Source: Candidatus Poribacteria bacterium
Lineage (GTDB): Bacteria > Poribacteria > WGA-4E > WGA-3G
Direction of reading: 5' to 3'
NCBI GenBank assembly: GCA_028824685.1
Contig: JAPPCZ010000068.1
Span: 1-64,000, forward strand
Length of the DNA: 64,000 bases
Below the pieces are notes generated by a model that saw nothing but the letters and a program-made list of their open reading frames with translations, did not search any database and was not told the origin of the DNA. The stretch's first letter is position 1, and every line of letters starts with the position of its first letter. The position numbers and the translations under genes are program-made. Shown here piece by piece: positions 1 through 7,904 of the stretch.

Positions 1-2
1 CC

Positions 3-160
3 TATCTCATAAATAGTTGGAGGGCTTTGAAAGCCCGATTTCAATATCCTGTAGGAGCGATCTCCGAATCGCGACGAAACCACTAATAGTCGGGAATCGG
101 AGTTCCCTCCTACAAAGAGAAACAACTGATAATGAACTAACAAATCCTATTTATGAGATA
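3..160. repeat. ~158-bp MITE-like element with 14-bp terminal inverted repeats
   Basis: The ends are a perfect 14-bp inverted repeat: TATCTCATAAATAG at 3-16 and its reverse complement at 147-160. Inside lie two facing REP-like arms, 51-75 (beginning GTAGGAGCGATCTCC) and 89-113 (ending TTCCCTCCTAC), which are imperfect complements of each other. No ORF is present, so if mobile it would be non-autonomous. The stretch 161-339 between it and the first gene holds nothing I recognise. The window starts only two bases before the element, so the left flank cannot be examined for a target duplication. Confidence 0.6.
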
Positions 161-339
161 CGCTCTACTTTTTAGCATACGTTTGCTGAAATTCGATTTC
201 TGGAATTTTAGAGTTTTTAGAGTCAAACGAAAAATTACGGTCTTGAGAAATATGTAGATAATCCATGTTAGGACTGACTTTGTAGAAATTTTTTCGGCAT
301 AGATCAAAAAGTCGACTCTAAAATTTCAGCATTTTCTAC

Positions 340-900
340 TTACTGAATTATGTTTATTTTTTGTATACTATATTTTACTAAATCCTCGAGTTTGCCCCAT
401 TTTTCTGCCCCTTTTGGGAAGCACTCTTCAAATTGCATGCCGATCTTTTCCAAAACACGTCCCGATGCGGGATTTCGCTTAAGATAGAAAGCATGAATAC
501 TGGTTAGTTCTAAAACGTCAAAAGCATAAGTTAGGATAGCGTTCGCCGCTTCTGTACAATATCCACTGTTCCAATATGGCTTACCGACCCAATATCCGAG
601 TTCTGCAATCTTTTCAGTTTGGTCAATGCGCAAATCAATTGCCCCTATTAAAATAGTGTCACCTAATTTTTCATTATCTTTAAGCGTTATAGCTAAGTAA
701 ATCCCAGTCCCTTTTTCAAAGGCTGCTTTATGGGTACTAATCCACTCTTCTGCCATTCCATCTTCGTAAGGATGTGGAATTGCGCATGTGGTAGAGGCTA
801 CATCTCGTTCTCCTGCAAGACGTTTTACATCAGATGCATCCGCAAGTGTAAATGAGCGGAGTATTAACCTATCAGTGTGTAGTATTGGAGCGGTTTTCAT
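340..900 (-). CDS. GNAT-family N-acetyltransferase (RimJ/RimL type), copy 1
   Basis: 186 aa, cytosolic. It has the RimJ/RimL-like layout: an N-terminal TDRLILRSFT strand, a central WVGKPYWNSGYCTEAA segment matching the acetyl-CoA-binding loop region, and a C-terminal NPASGRVLEKIGM helix typical of these enzymes. The family acetylates protein N-termini or small amines with acetyl-CoA; the substrate here is unknown. The start overlaps the stop of the upstream paralogue by ATGA, so the two are translationally coupled and lie in the lysS transcript. The protein is clearly homologous to its neighbour at 897-1448, so this is a tandem duplication. Confidence 0.85.
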   Translation of the reverse strand: MKTAPILHTDRLILRSFTLADASDVKRLAGERDVASTTCAIPHPYEDGMAEEWISTHKAAFEKGTGIYLAITLKDNEKLGDTILIGAIDLRIDQTEKIAELGYWVGKPYWNSGYCTEAANAILTYAFDVLELTSIHAFYLKRNPASGRVLEKIGMQFEECFPKGAEKWGKLEDLVKYSIQKINIIQ

Positions 901-1448
901 TTTTCTTCAAACTCATTCTTTTGAATAATATACACTATCGTATCCTCAGAAGAAGAATCTTTTGAGTCTTTGGGATAAAAATCATTGTAGTGCATTCCTA
1001 TTTTTTCCATTACTCTGCCAGAGGCGGGATTTCGTTTGAAGTGCTCGGCGAAAATTAACTCAATGTCATGTTCACGAAATCCATAAGCGACAACAACCTT
1101 TGCTGCCTCAGTGCAATATCCACAGTTCCAATACGATTTTCCTATCCAATAGTTCAGTGATGCATCCTTGTAAGGAAGGTGAGTGCGGAATGTCAAGTCT
1201 ACTTCACCAATCAAGGTTCCGTCTGTTTTAAACGTAATCGCAAAATAAATGCCTTCGCCTTTTTCAAATTGTTGGTTATACCATTCAATCCACTCTTCTG
1301 CCATACCATCTTTGTATGGATGTTCTATTAGATAAGTTGTTGATGCCATATCAGGATCATCTGTAAGGCTTTTGACATCTGCAGCGTCTTCAAGTGTAAA
1401 AGAACGAAGTATTAGCCTGTCTGTGCGGAGTGTTGGTGAAGTTTTCAT
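897..1448 (-). CDS. GNAT-family N-acetyltransferase (RimJ/RimL type), copy 2
   Basis: 183 aa, paralogous to the next gene downstream. Both begin MKT(A/S)P-LxTDRLILRSFTL, and both keep the YWIGKSYWNCGYCTEAA acetyl-CoA region and NPASGRVMEKIGM near the C-terminus. Its start codon lies one base from the lysS stop, and its own stop overlaps the next start (ATGA). lysS and both acetyltransferases therefore form one compact operon. Divergence outside the core suggests an old duplication rather than a recent copy. Acetyl-CoA-dependent acetyl transfer is the family function; the acceptor cannot be told from sequence. Confidence 0.85.
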   Translation of the reverse strand: MKTSPTLRTDRLILRSFTLEDAADVKSLTDDPDMASTTYLIEHPYKDGMAEEWIEWYNQQFEKGEGIYFAITFKTDGTLIGEVDLTFRTHLPYKDASLNYWIGKSYWNCGYCTEAAKVVVAYGFREHDIELIFAEHFKRNPASGRVMEKIGMHYNDFYPKDSKDSSSEDTIVYIIQKNEFEEK

Positions 1449-1449
1449 C

Positions 1450-2922
1450 TTAATTTTCCGGACGCATCTGCGGAAATAGGATTACATCCCTTATTGAGTA
1501 TTGATCCGTCAACAGCATGGTTAACCTGTCAATCCCGATACCGAGTCCACCAGTTGGCGGCATTCCATATTCCAAAGCACGCAGATAGTCTTCGTCAACC
1601 ATAAACGCTTCTTCATCACCTTTTGCTAAATTGCTTGCTTGTTCCATAAAGCGTTGGCGTTGGTCAATTGGGTCGTTAAGCTCGCTAAAGGCATTGCCGA
1701 CTTCCATGCCACTGATAAAAAATTCAAACCGCTCTACAAGTTCCGGATTCTCTGGTTTCTTTTTTGCAAATGGGGATACTTCAATGGGATAGTCATAGAT
1801 AAACGTTGGTTGAATCAGTTTCGACTCTACAAAAATGTCAAATAGTTCGGCAATAATTTCACCCTTCGATTCATCTCCTGCCAATTCAACACCTGCGTTT
1901 ACTGCCTTTGTATATAATTCGTGAGTAGAAAGTGAGTCCGGATCAAAATCGCTATATTCCTGAATTGATTCTATCATAGTTATTCTTCGCCACGGAGGTG
2001 TAAAATCTATTTCCTGATCCTGATAAGTAATTTTTGTTGTCCCGTGAAGTTTTTCTACCGTTTGTGCAATCAGATTTTCTGTTAGTTCCATCACTTCAAG
2101 GTAATCTGCATAAGCAAGATAGAGTTCAAGCATTGTAAATTCTGGGTTATGGTCTCTATCCATCCCTTCGTTACGAAAGTCTCGCGAAAATTCGTATACC
2201 CGATCAAACCCTCCTACTATCAGACGTTTTAGATAGAGTTCATTTGCAATTCGAAGATATAGCGGTTGGTCTAAAGTATTATGATACGTTGTGAAAGGGC
2301 GTGCACTTGCACCTCCATAGATTGGTTGCAACACAGGCGTTTCAACTTCAATAAAATTTTGTTCATTGAGCATATCCCGAATAGCTTGGACAATTTGTGT
2401 TCTCATGACAAAGACTTCCTTCACTTCAGGGTTCATGATAAGATCAGCGTAACGTTGTCTGTAGCGAGTCTGCTTATCTTGTAAGCCGTGCCATTTTTCG
2501 GGGAGGGGACGGATGGATTTGGAAAGTAGTTCTACCGCATCAGCGAGAATTGTTAATTCGCCTGTACGTGTACGGAAAACAATACCACTTGCCCCGATAA
2601 TATCGCCAACATCAAATCGGCGATAGATTTTATAAGAGTCTGTTCCTACATCGTCTCGACGCACGTAAATTTGTATTTGACCCGTGCTATCTTGCAAATG
2701 TGCAAAACTACTTTTGCCATGATCGCGTTTGGTCATAATCCTGCCAGCGATAGTAACTCGGTTGGTTTCGTCAGGTGTTTCATCTACATCTTCAAATGCG
2801 TCAAGAATTCCTGATGTCGTATGTGTCGGGGCGTATTGATGCGGATAAGGGTCAATACCTGCTTCTCGGATTTCATTTAATTTTTCTTTGCGTTGTCGCA
2901 TTAAGTCATTTGTTTCTTCCAT
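1450..2922 (-). CDS. lysS: lysyl-tRNA synthetase, class II
   Basis: 490 aa, a normal length for bacterial LysRS. An N-terminal OB-fold anticodon-binding domain (about 50-150, with AGRIMTKRDHGKSSF) is followed by the class II catalytic core. Motif 2 is visible as VYEFSRDFRNEGMDRDHNPEFT. Motif 3 is near the C-terminus as GLGIGIDRLTMLLT, and the protein ends in the LFPQMRPE seen in LysS. It charges tRNA-Lys with lysine in the cytosol. The ATG at 2920-2922 follows a strong AAAGGAGGG ribosome-binding site, and a sigma-70-type promoter lies just upstream (2958-2986). Confidence 0.97.
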   Translation of the reverse strand: MEETNDLMRQRKEKLNEIREAGIDPYPHQYAPTHTTSGILDAFEDVDETPDETNRVTIAGRIMTKRDHGKSSFAHLQDSTGQIQIYVRRDDVGTDSYKIYRRFDVGDIIGASGIVFRTRTGELTILADAVELLSKSIRPLPEKWHGLQDKQTRYRQRYADLIMNPEVKEVFVMRTQIVQAIRDMLNEQNFIEVETPVLQPIYGGASARPFTTYHNTLDQPLYLRIANELYLKRLIVGGFDRVYEFSRDFRNEGMDRDHNPEFTMLELYLAYADYLEVMELTENLIAQTVEKLHGTTKITYQDQEIDFTPPWRRITMIESIQEYSDFDPDSLSTHELYTKAVNAGVELAGDESKGEIIAELFDIFVESKLIQPTFIYDYPIEVSPFAKKKPENPELVERFEFFISGMEVGNAFSELNDPIDQRQRFMEQASNLAKGDEEAFMVDEDYLRALEYGMPPTGGLGIGIDRLTMLLTDQYSIRDVILFPQMRPEN

Positions 2923-2957
2923 ACGTCTACCCTCCTTTCAATCTTACGACCATTTTA

Positions 2958-2986
2958 ATTATACCCTTATTTTTTGCCCGATGCAA
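2958..2986 (-). promoter_or_regulatory. sigma-70-type promoter of the lysS operon
   Basis: On the minus strand: TTGCAT, a 17-base spacer, then TATAAT, about 36 bases before the lysS start. The -10 matches the consensus exactly and the -35 matches 4 of 6. It would drive lysS and both acetyltransferases. Confidence 0.7.
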
Positions 2987-3001
2987 CATGAAACTGGAAA
3001 A

Positions 3002-4397
3002 TCATCTACGCTTGAGTTCTGCCCATTTTACCAATCTTTTCCCTACTGATGTGACGCTGAGCGCACCTCCAACGGACGATTGCGGCCCCATCTCTGCTGC
3101 AGGACTTTGACGCTTAAGCCTATAGTCGCCTCTATCAGCATCAACGAAAAGCGGATCCTCATCAATGTTGCCTTCATAGATAAACCATTCGTCAGGTTCA
3201 CGATCAATTCCGTCAAGGCCATCACGAATATCGCAAGACGTAATGACTATCTTGCCTCCTATACCAGAGAATTCATGGTGTGTCGTATTTGAACTATTTC
3301 CCCAAACAATAGAATTGGATAATGTAAAACGTGAACCTTCGATGAAAGCGTATACCCCACCGCCTCTCTCGCTTGCAGAATTACGCGTAATTGTACAATG
3401 GTTAATTTCTACGTTCCCCCACTTTAACCCAGAAACCCCAATTCCACCACCCCATCGTGTTGCGATATTTTGGTCGATAATACATTCAGAGACTACAACA
3501 TTTGCTGATGGGCTACAAGAAATTCCACCACCAGATTTAGCGGTATTTTGCCTGATGATAGAATCGGTGATCTTCAGAATAGAATACTCGCTGACCTCCA
3601 CCCCACCGCCAGTGTTTTGGGCAATTTCACAATTTGTAATGAGGGTGCCGCCGCGAGAAAAAAAATGTACATATAATGCCTCGCCAACTATTATGTATTA
3701 TCTTGGAGTCTCTAATTTCAGAACTTGCATCGGATTGGATATGAACGCCACTACCAGTATTGTCTGAAATAGTGCAATTGAGAAGTGAGGGTTTAAACGA
3801 GGTTTCTCTCAAGATAACATCGTCTATTATCGTGTTCCCATCAAAGTAAACACCTCCACCATAAGCAGATTCAGCCCTATTGTTTGAGATTATAGAGTCA
3901 ATTATTTTCGCATCGGAGTTAAAACAATAAATTCCACCACCATAACCAGTCCCACGGTCGTTTTCAGCCGCTCTGTTCCATGCTATGACACAATTTTTGA
4001 TTGTTGGAGAGGAGTTATTACAATAGATGCCACCACCCAGATCATGAATGCCATTCATTATTGAAAAACCGTCCAACACCGAATCATGAGTCTCTCCATT
4101 CTGAAAGATGAAACCTCGCGTATTCTCAGTCCATCGGCAGCTGATTGTAGTCGTTTCTGCTCCATTCTGGGACTTAACGACAATCTTTTTTCCTTTAAAA
4201 TCTATGTTGACATTTCCTTCGCCTTTGTAGATTCCATCTGCCACTAACACCGTATCCCCATCTTTTGCAGCATCAATACCTGATTGAATTGTCGGTTGAT
4301 CAGCAGGAACATGAATCGTTGCGGCGAATGTTTGGATATTGACACAAAGTAAGATTAGAATAATTGTTGCAGGCATATAGCATCTATATTTTTGCAT
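3002..4397 (-). pseudogene. secreted right-handed beta-helix protein, split by a frameshift
   Basis: Two frames together make one protein. The upstream part (from 4397) has a Sec signal peptide (~1-25) and a typical start of a parallel beta-helix domain (IHVPADQPTIQSGIDAAKDG), with repeated GGGIYC-N-S and I-N-N-A rungs. It runs into a T8 tract (minus strand, 3658-3665), after which its frame ends with a false tail. The other frame continues without a gap (S-R-G-G-T-L-I-T-N-C-E-I) to a stop at 3002-3004. One T fewer would restore a ~464-residue protein. The C-terminus (DYRLKRQSPA...GKRLVKWAELKRR) carries a tail resembling those of two other secreted proteins in this window. A GGAGG site precedes the ATG, and prfB ends 19 bases upstream. 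True decay, slippage or a sequencing error are all possible. Confidence 0.8.
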
Positions 4398-4416
4398 GTT
4401 TACCCAGTTCCTCCAG

Positions 4417-5527
4417 CTATTGATTATTTTCTGTCGCCTTCATCTTCAGAAAACTTTCAATAAACATATCTATATCGCCATTCAAAACAGCCTCAACGTT
4501 ACCTGTTTCAATGTTTGTTCTCGTATCTTTGACCCGTTGATATGGATGTAGGACATAAGAACGGATTTGGCTTCCGAAGTCAATATCTCGTCTTTCTGGT
4601 TGCAGTTTTGCCAGTTCTTCGTCACGTTGCGCTCTAAAATGGATGTATAGTCGAGAACGCAGCTCCTTCATAGCGATTTCTCGGTTTTTGTGCTGTGAAC
4701 GTTCGTTCTGGCACTGTACCATAATCCCTGTCGGAACATGGGTGATTCGGACTGCCGAGTCCGTAACATTAACATGTTGTCCACCAGCACCACTGGCTCG
4801 ATAAGTATCAATCCGCAGGTCTTCAGCATTGATTTCAACATCAACACTCTCGTCAATTTCTGGCGTAACGTGTACTGCAGCAAATGAGGTATGCCGTCTT
4901 TTGTTGAAGTCAAATGGAGATAAACGAACAAGACGATGTACACCAGATTCTGCTTGTAAGTAGCCGTAAGCAGATGCGCCTTTGACAAAAATCGTTGCAC
5001 CTTTAATTCCCGCTTCATCTCCAGGGGTTAGATCAGCGATTTCAGTCGTATAGTTATGCTGGTCGCACCAACGGAGATACATCCGCATCAACATGCCTGC
5101 CCAATCTTGTGCATCAACGCCGCCTGCCCCAGGATTAATGCAAAGAATTGCGTTGTTCTCATCAAATTCCCCATTTAACATTAAACGCAGTTCAATTTTC
5201 TCTAACTGCGTCGTAACTGTTGCGATACCGTTCTGAATTTCTGGCTCCAAACTGGAATCGTTCTCTTCAATGGCAAGTTCAATCAGAACCTGTAGATCCT
5301 CAATAGCACTCTCTATTTTTTCATATTCACCAATTTCATCTTTTAGGGCAGCAATACGTTGATTTACTGTTTGTACTCGCTGCGAATTCCCCCAAAAATC
5401 TGGTGCCATCGCCTCTTTTCCAAGTTCTTCTAATTCTCTTTGTTTTGTGGAGAGGTCAAAGATACCCCCTGAGTTCATGAAGTTGATTTGTCACGGCATC
5501 AACTTCTATTTTTAAGTCTGTAAGCAT
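4417..5527 (-). CDS. prfB: peptide chain release factor 2, with +1 programmed frameshift
   Basis: RF2 ends translation at UGA and UAA; the catalytic GGQ is visible in RASGAGGQHVN. The real start is the ATG at 5525-5527, preceded by GAAAGGA. Twenty-three codons (M-L-T-D-L-K ... E-L-R-G-Y-L) lead to an in-frame TGA at 5456-5458. The site reads AGGGGGTATCTTTGAC: an internal Shine-Dalgarno, the CTT slip codon, TGA and a C, identical in layout to the E. coli site. A +1 shift continues with D-L-S-T-K-Q and gives 369 aa, the normal RF2 size. Reading only the downstream frame from an ATG at 5478 would miss this. It follows lnt by 10 bases. The regulation is autogenous: low RF2 favours the shift. Confidence 0.97.
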
Positions 5528-5537
5528 TTATATCCTT

Positions 5538-7115
5538 TCAATTATCTGTGATTTTTGGCTTTGTGTATCGTATTACAACTCTATAAGCAATACATAGTAT
5601 ACTAAGCACTAAACAGAGGATAGGCAACCAATCACCATATCGTGTATAAAACGTTTGTTTTCCTTCTGATAGTGCAACATCTGCTATTAAGAACTCTTTA
5701 TCAGTTTGTGGTGTTACAAATGGTGTCGTAATCCGTCCAAAACTGTCAACAACACATGAGTATCCACCATTCGCGCAGCGAAAAACAGCAATTCGATTCT
5801 CAACCGCGCGCAAAGGTGCCATTGCCAGATGCAGATCAGGGAAAGCAGTCCCAACAAACCACGCATCATTCGTAAGAATACCCATTGCATCTGCCCCTTT
5901 TTTTACGAACTGCCGAAAATGGTTCGGAAAGGCGGATTCAAAGCAAATTGATGTCCCGACTTCAATTTGTTCATCGTTGGTTTGCATGGTTTCAACGTTT
6001 GTTATTGGTAAAAGGTTTACTGTTTTACCATGTTCAAACGGTTTAAATTGGACAAAATTGGGCAGAAAATCTGCTAAAGGAACGTATTCCCCAAACGGCA
6101 CAAGGTGCATCTTGGCATACTTACCAAGTACTTCACCTTCCGATGACACTGATATAACCCGATTGTACAAATCTCCGAAGGCATCAGGATCGGTAGCACC
6201 TATAAGCATTGGAATTCCACCAATTTCGCGAAGCACCTTCTTGAAATGATTGTTATAATTGACCCATTCACCAGACAACACTTGTCCTCTGACTGTCGTT
6301 TCAGGCCAAACAATTACGTCCGGGTTGTGAACTGCGGTTTTTCGTGTTAAATTGATATATCTTGCAAATATCTTTGGAAAATTTTCTGATTTCCATTTTT
6401 CAATTTGCGGAATATTTCCTGGGATAAGTGCCACCTTCATACTTTTTTGGGGAGTATTTTCACTTCTCGCTATTGCAGCATACCCATAAATTAGACATAT
6501 CATTGCTAACAAGGAAGGAACAATTACTGCCACTAATTCTTTTCGCCACTCATGTCTACGTCGAATTAATGTTGCAATCCCCGCATTAAAAAATACAATC
6601 ACAAAACTAATACCGTAAACACCGGTTAGCGACGCTATTTGAATTCCGGGCAGATATTTCCACTGTGAATAACCAATATTGCCCCATGGAAAGCCTGTTA
6701 ATAGCCAGCTACGTACCCATTCTAAGCTTACCCAGATAGCGGCAACCCCTAATGGGAATAGAATACCGGATTGCCACGGTAACTGATGTACTAATACCGC
6801 AAAGACTGCAAAATAGAGTGATGTATACCCTACTAAAAGTATGTAGCCAAGCAATGTCGCAAAGATATTCGCATAAGGGTATAAGAGGACAATTGCTATA
6901 AGTAGACCTGCAAAAAACAAAAATCCTGCTACATACCCTACGAGAAATGCTGATTTCCAATTCTCAATAGGTTCAAGTGCAATCAATAACGGGATTATCG
7001 CAACCCATGCAAGTGGAAACAAATTAACACTGGGAAAACTACAGAACAAAATTATACCTGAACTTGCAGCGAGCCAATATCGGGAACGTTTTAAAAAATC
7101 CAAAATGTATTCCAC
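5538..7115 (-). CDS. lnt: apolipoprotein N-acyltransferase
   Basis: 525 aa. The N-terminal ~215 residues hold six to eight hydrophobic membrane spans, followed by a periplasmic nitrilase-like domain (about 226-495) and a final membrane span. The catalytic triad is visible: Glu272 (VWPETT), Lys335 (YAKMHLVPFGEYVP) and Cys391 (GTSICFES). Lnt N-acylates the N-terminal cysteine of lipoproteins at the inner membrane, which implies a diderm envelope and fits the lipoproteins at 49-50.7 kb. The start is GTG at 7113-7115. It is the first gene of the lnt-prfB pair, with the promoter at 7140-7168. Confidence 0.95.
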   Translation of the reverse strand: MEYILDFLKRSRYWLAASSGIILFCSFPSVNLFPLAWVAIIPLLIALEPIENWKSAFLVGYVAGFLFFAGLLIAIVLLYPYANIFATLLGYILLVGYTSLYFAVFAVLVHQLPWQSGILFPLGVAAIWVSLEWVRSWLLTGFPWGNIGYSQWKYLPGIQIASLTGVYGISFVIVFFNAGIATLIRRRHEWRKELVAVIVPSLLAMICLIYGYAAIARSENTPQKSMKVALIPGNIPQIEKWKSENFPKIFARYINLTRKTAVHNPDVIVWPETTVRGQVLSGEWVNYNNHFKKVLREIGGIPMLIGATDPDAFGDLYNRVISVSSEGEVLGKYAKMHLVPFGEYVPLADFLPNFVQFKPFEHGKTVNLLPITNVETMQTNDEQIEVGTSICFESAFPNHFRQFVKKGADAMGILTNDAWFVGTAFPDLHLAMAPLRAVENRIAVFRCANGGYSCVVDSFGRITTPFVTPQTDKEFLIADVALSEGKQTFYTRYGDWLPILCLVLSILCIAYRVVIRYTKPKITDN

Positions 7116-7139
7116 AGGATAGGTACAAAATTTAGATAA

Positions 7140-7168
7140 ATATTAACATATCAACTTGAATGTGTCAA
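7140..7168 (-). promoter_or_regulatory. sigma-70-type promoter of lnt-prfB
   Basis: Minus strand: perfect TTGACA (7163-7168), a 17-base spacer and TAATAT (7140-7145), about 25 bases before the lnt GTG start. Confidence 0.65.
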
Positions 7169-7239
7169 TATAAATGTAGTCCTATTGCAGAGCTATTCAA
7201 TTCTCGAATAATTTATTCTTTTCTCTAAAACCTCTTACT

Positions 7240-7301
7240 GTAGGAGCGAGCTCCAGCTCGCGACATCTTCCGAACGGTCGCGAGTTGGAACTCGCTCCTA
7301 C
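7240..7301. repeat. REP-like inverted pair (GTAG-headed)
   Basis: Two facing arms: 7240-7264 (GTAGGAGCGAGCTCC...) and 7277-7301 (...CTCGCTCCTAC), separated by 12 bases. Each arm is itself a short palindrome with a GTAG head, and together they can fold into one long hairpin. Related units occur at 51-113, 11767-11791, 49209-49264 and 50809-50873. The layout (GTAG head plus imperfect palindrome, in facing pairs) is that of REP/BIME elements in gamma-proteobacteria. No REP-associated tyrosine transposase is in this window. Confidence 0.8.
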
Positions 7302-7324
7302 AAATGAAATCGGGGTTACAAACC

Positions 7325-7391
7325 CGCCAAATGCCATACGCGCATTTGGCGTTGATTTGGCTGAATACCAAACGCGTATTCAGCGTTGATT
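7325..7391 (+). repeat. two tandem hairpins with conserved loop and TTGATT tail
   Basis: First hairpin: stem CGCCAAATGC, loop CATACGC, complementary stem, then TTGATT (7325-7357). Second: stem GCTGAATAC, loop CAAACGC, complementary stem, then GTTGATT (7360-7391). The stems differ but both arms change together, while loop and tail hold. The same design recurs at 24547-24630, 37657-37688 (minus) and about 50881-50923. Confidence 0.8.
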
Positions 7392-7587
7392 CCCTCCAAC
7401 AAGAACACTGCGCGACAATTGAATGCCTCTGAGTCCTACTGCACGGCTAATCTGATAAACCACCCGCATTCCGTATCGTTGTTACCACCCGAAACCGTAA
7501 AAACCCTATGATATCAAATCACACAGCAGGCAAAAAGTGCGATATAGGGCAATATCAACACATTTTTTGATAAATTAGCAAAAAAAC

Positions 7588-7615
7588 TTGACAGAAAATT
7601 ATAAAAAGGTATAAT
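7588..7615 (+). promoter_or_regulatory. strong sigma-70-type promoter with long leader
   Basis: Perfect TTGACA (7588-7593), a 16-base spacer and perfect TATAAT (7610-7615). The next gene starts at 7905, so the transcript would have a leader of roughly 280 bases. The repeats at 7240-7391 lie upstream. Confidence 0.75.
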
Positions 7616-7640
7616 ACTTGGAACATGTGAGAAATCACTT

Positions 7641-7904
7641 GTATGAAGATTAAGTTTTTAATTCGGTAATTTAGCTCAAGTTGCTATGGGCAAGATTTTA
7701 AATGAAGATTAATAAATTAATCTTCATACAGATTGTGCTATTATGTGGCAACTTAGGTTATCATAATATGAAATAATATGTTATTATGGAACACAGATTA
7801 GTAAAGATTGGTATGATAAAATAGGTGCTGTTTATTCAAACTCACCTATATTTAACACGAAACTCACGTAAAGTGAGATTCATTTCTATAGGAGGTTGAG
7901 CGAC
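7641..7904 (+). promoter_or_regulatory. structured 5' leader with competing palindromes
   Basis: The segment 7716-7729 can pair either with the adjacent 7702-7713 (a near-perfect palindrome around ATGAAGATTAAT) or with the distant 7641-7653 (GTATGAAGATTAA, 13 perfect base pairs). The two folds exclude each other. A further small hairpin, CTCAC-GTAAA-GTGAG (7863-7877), lies just before the ribosome-binding site GGAGG (7891-7895). I recognise no known riboswitch, and no ORF with a ribosome-binding site is evident inside. Confidence 0.4.

Noticed and set aside
2775..3110. Plus-strand frame over the lysS promoter region
   Set aside because: It covers the lysS start, promoter and ribosome-binding site and has no motif.
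5977..6249. Plus-strand frames inside lnt
   Set aside because: They are opposite the catalytic domain of Lnt and have no coding signature.
7325..7391. Possible CRISPR array from closely spaced similar repeats
   Set aside because: Only two units per site, repeats are imperfect with changing stems, there are no uniform spacers and no cas gene is in the window.
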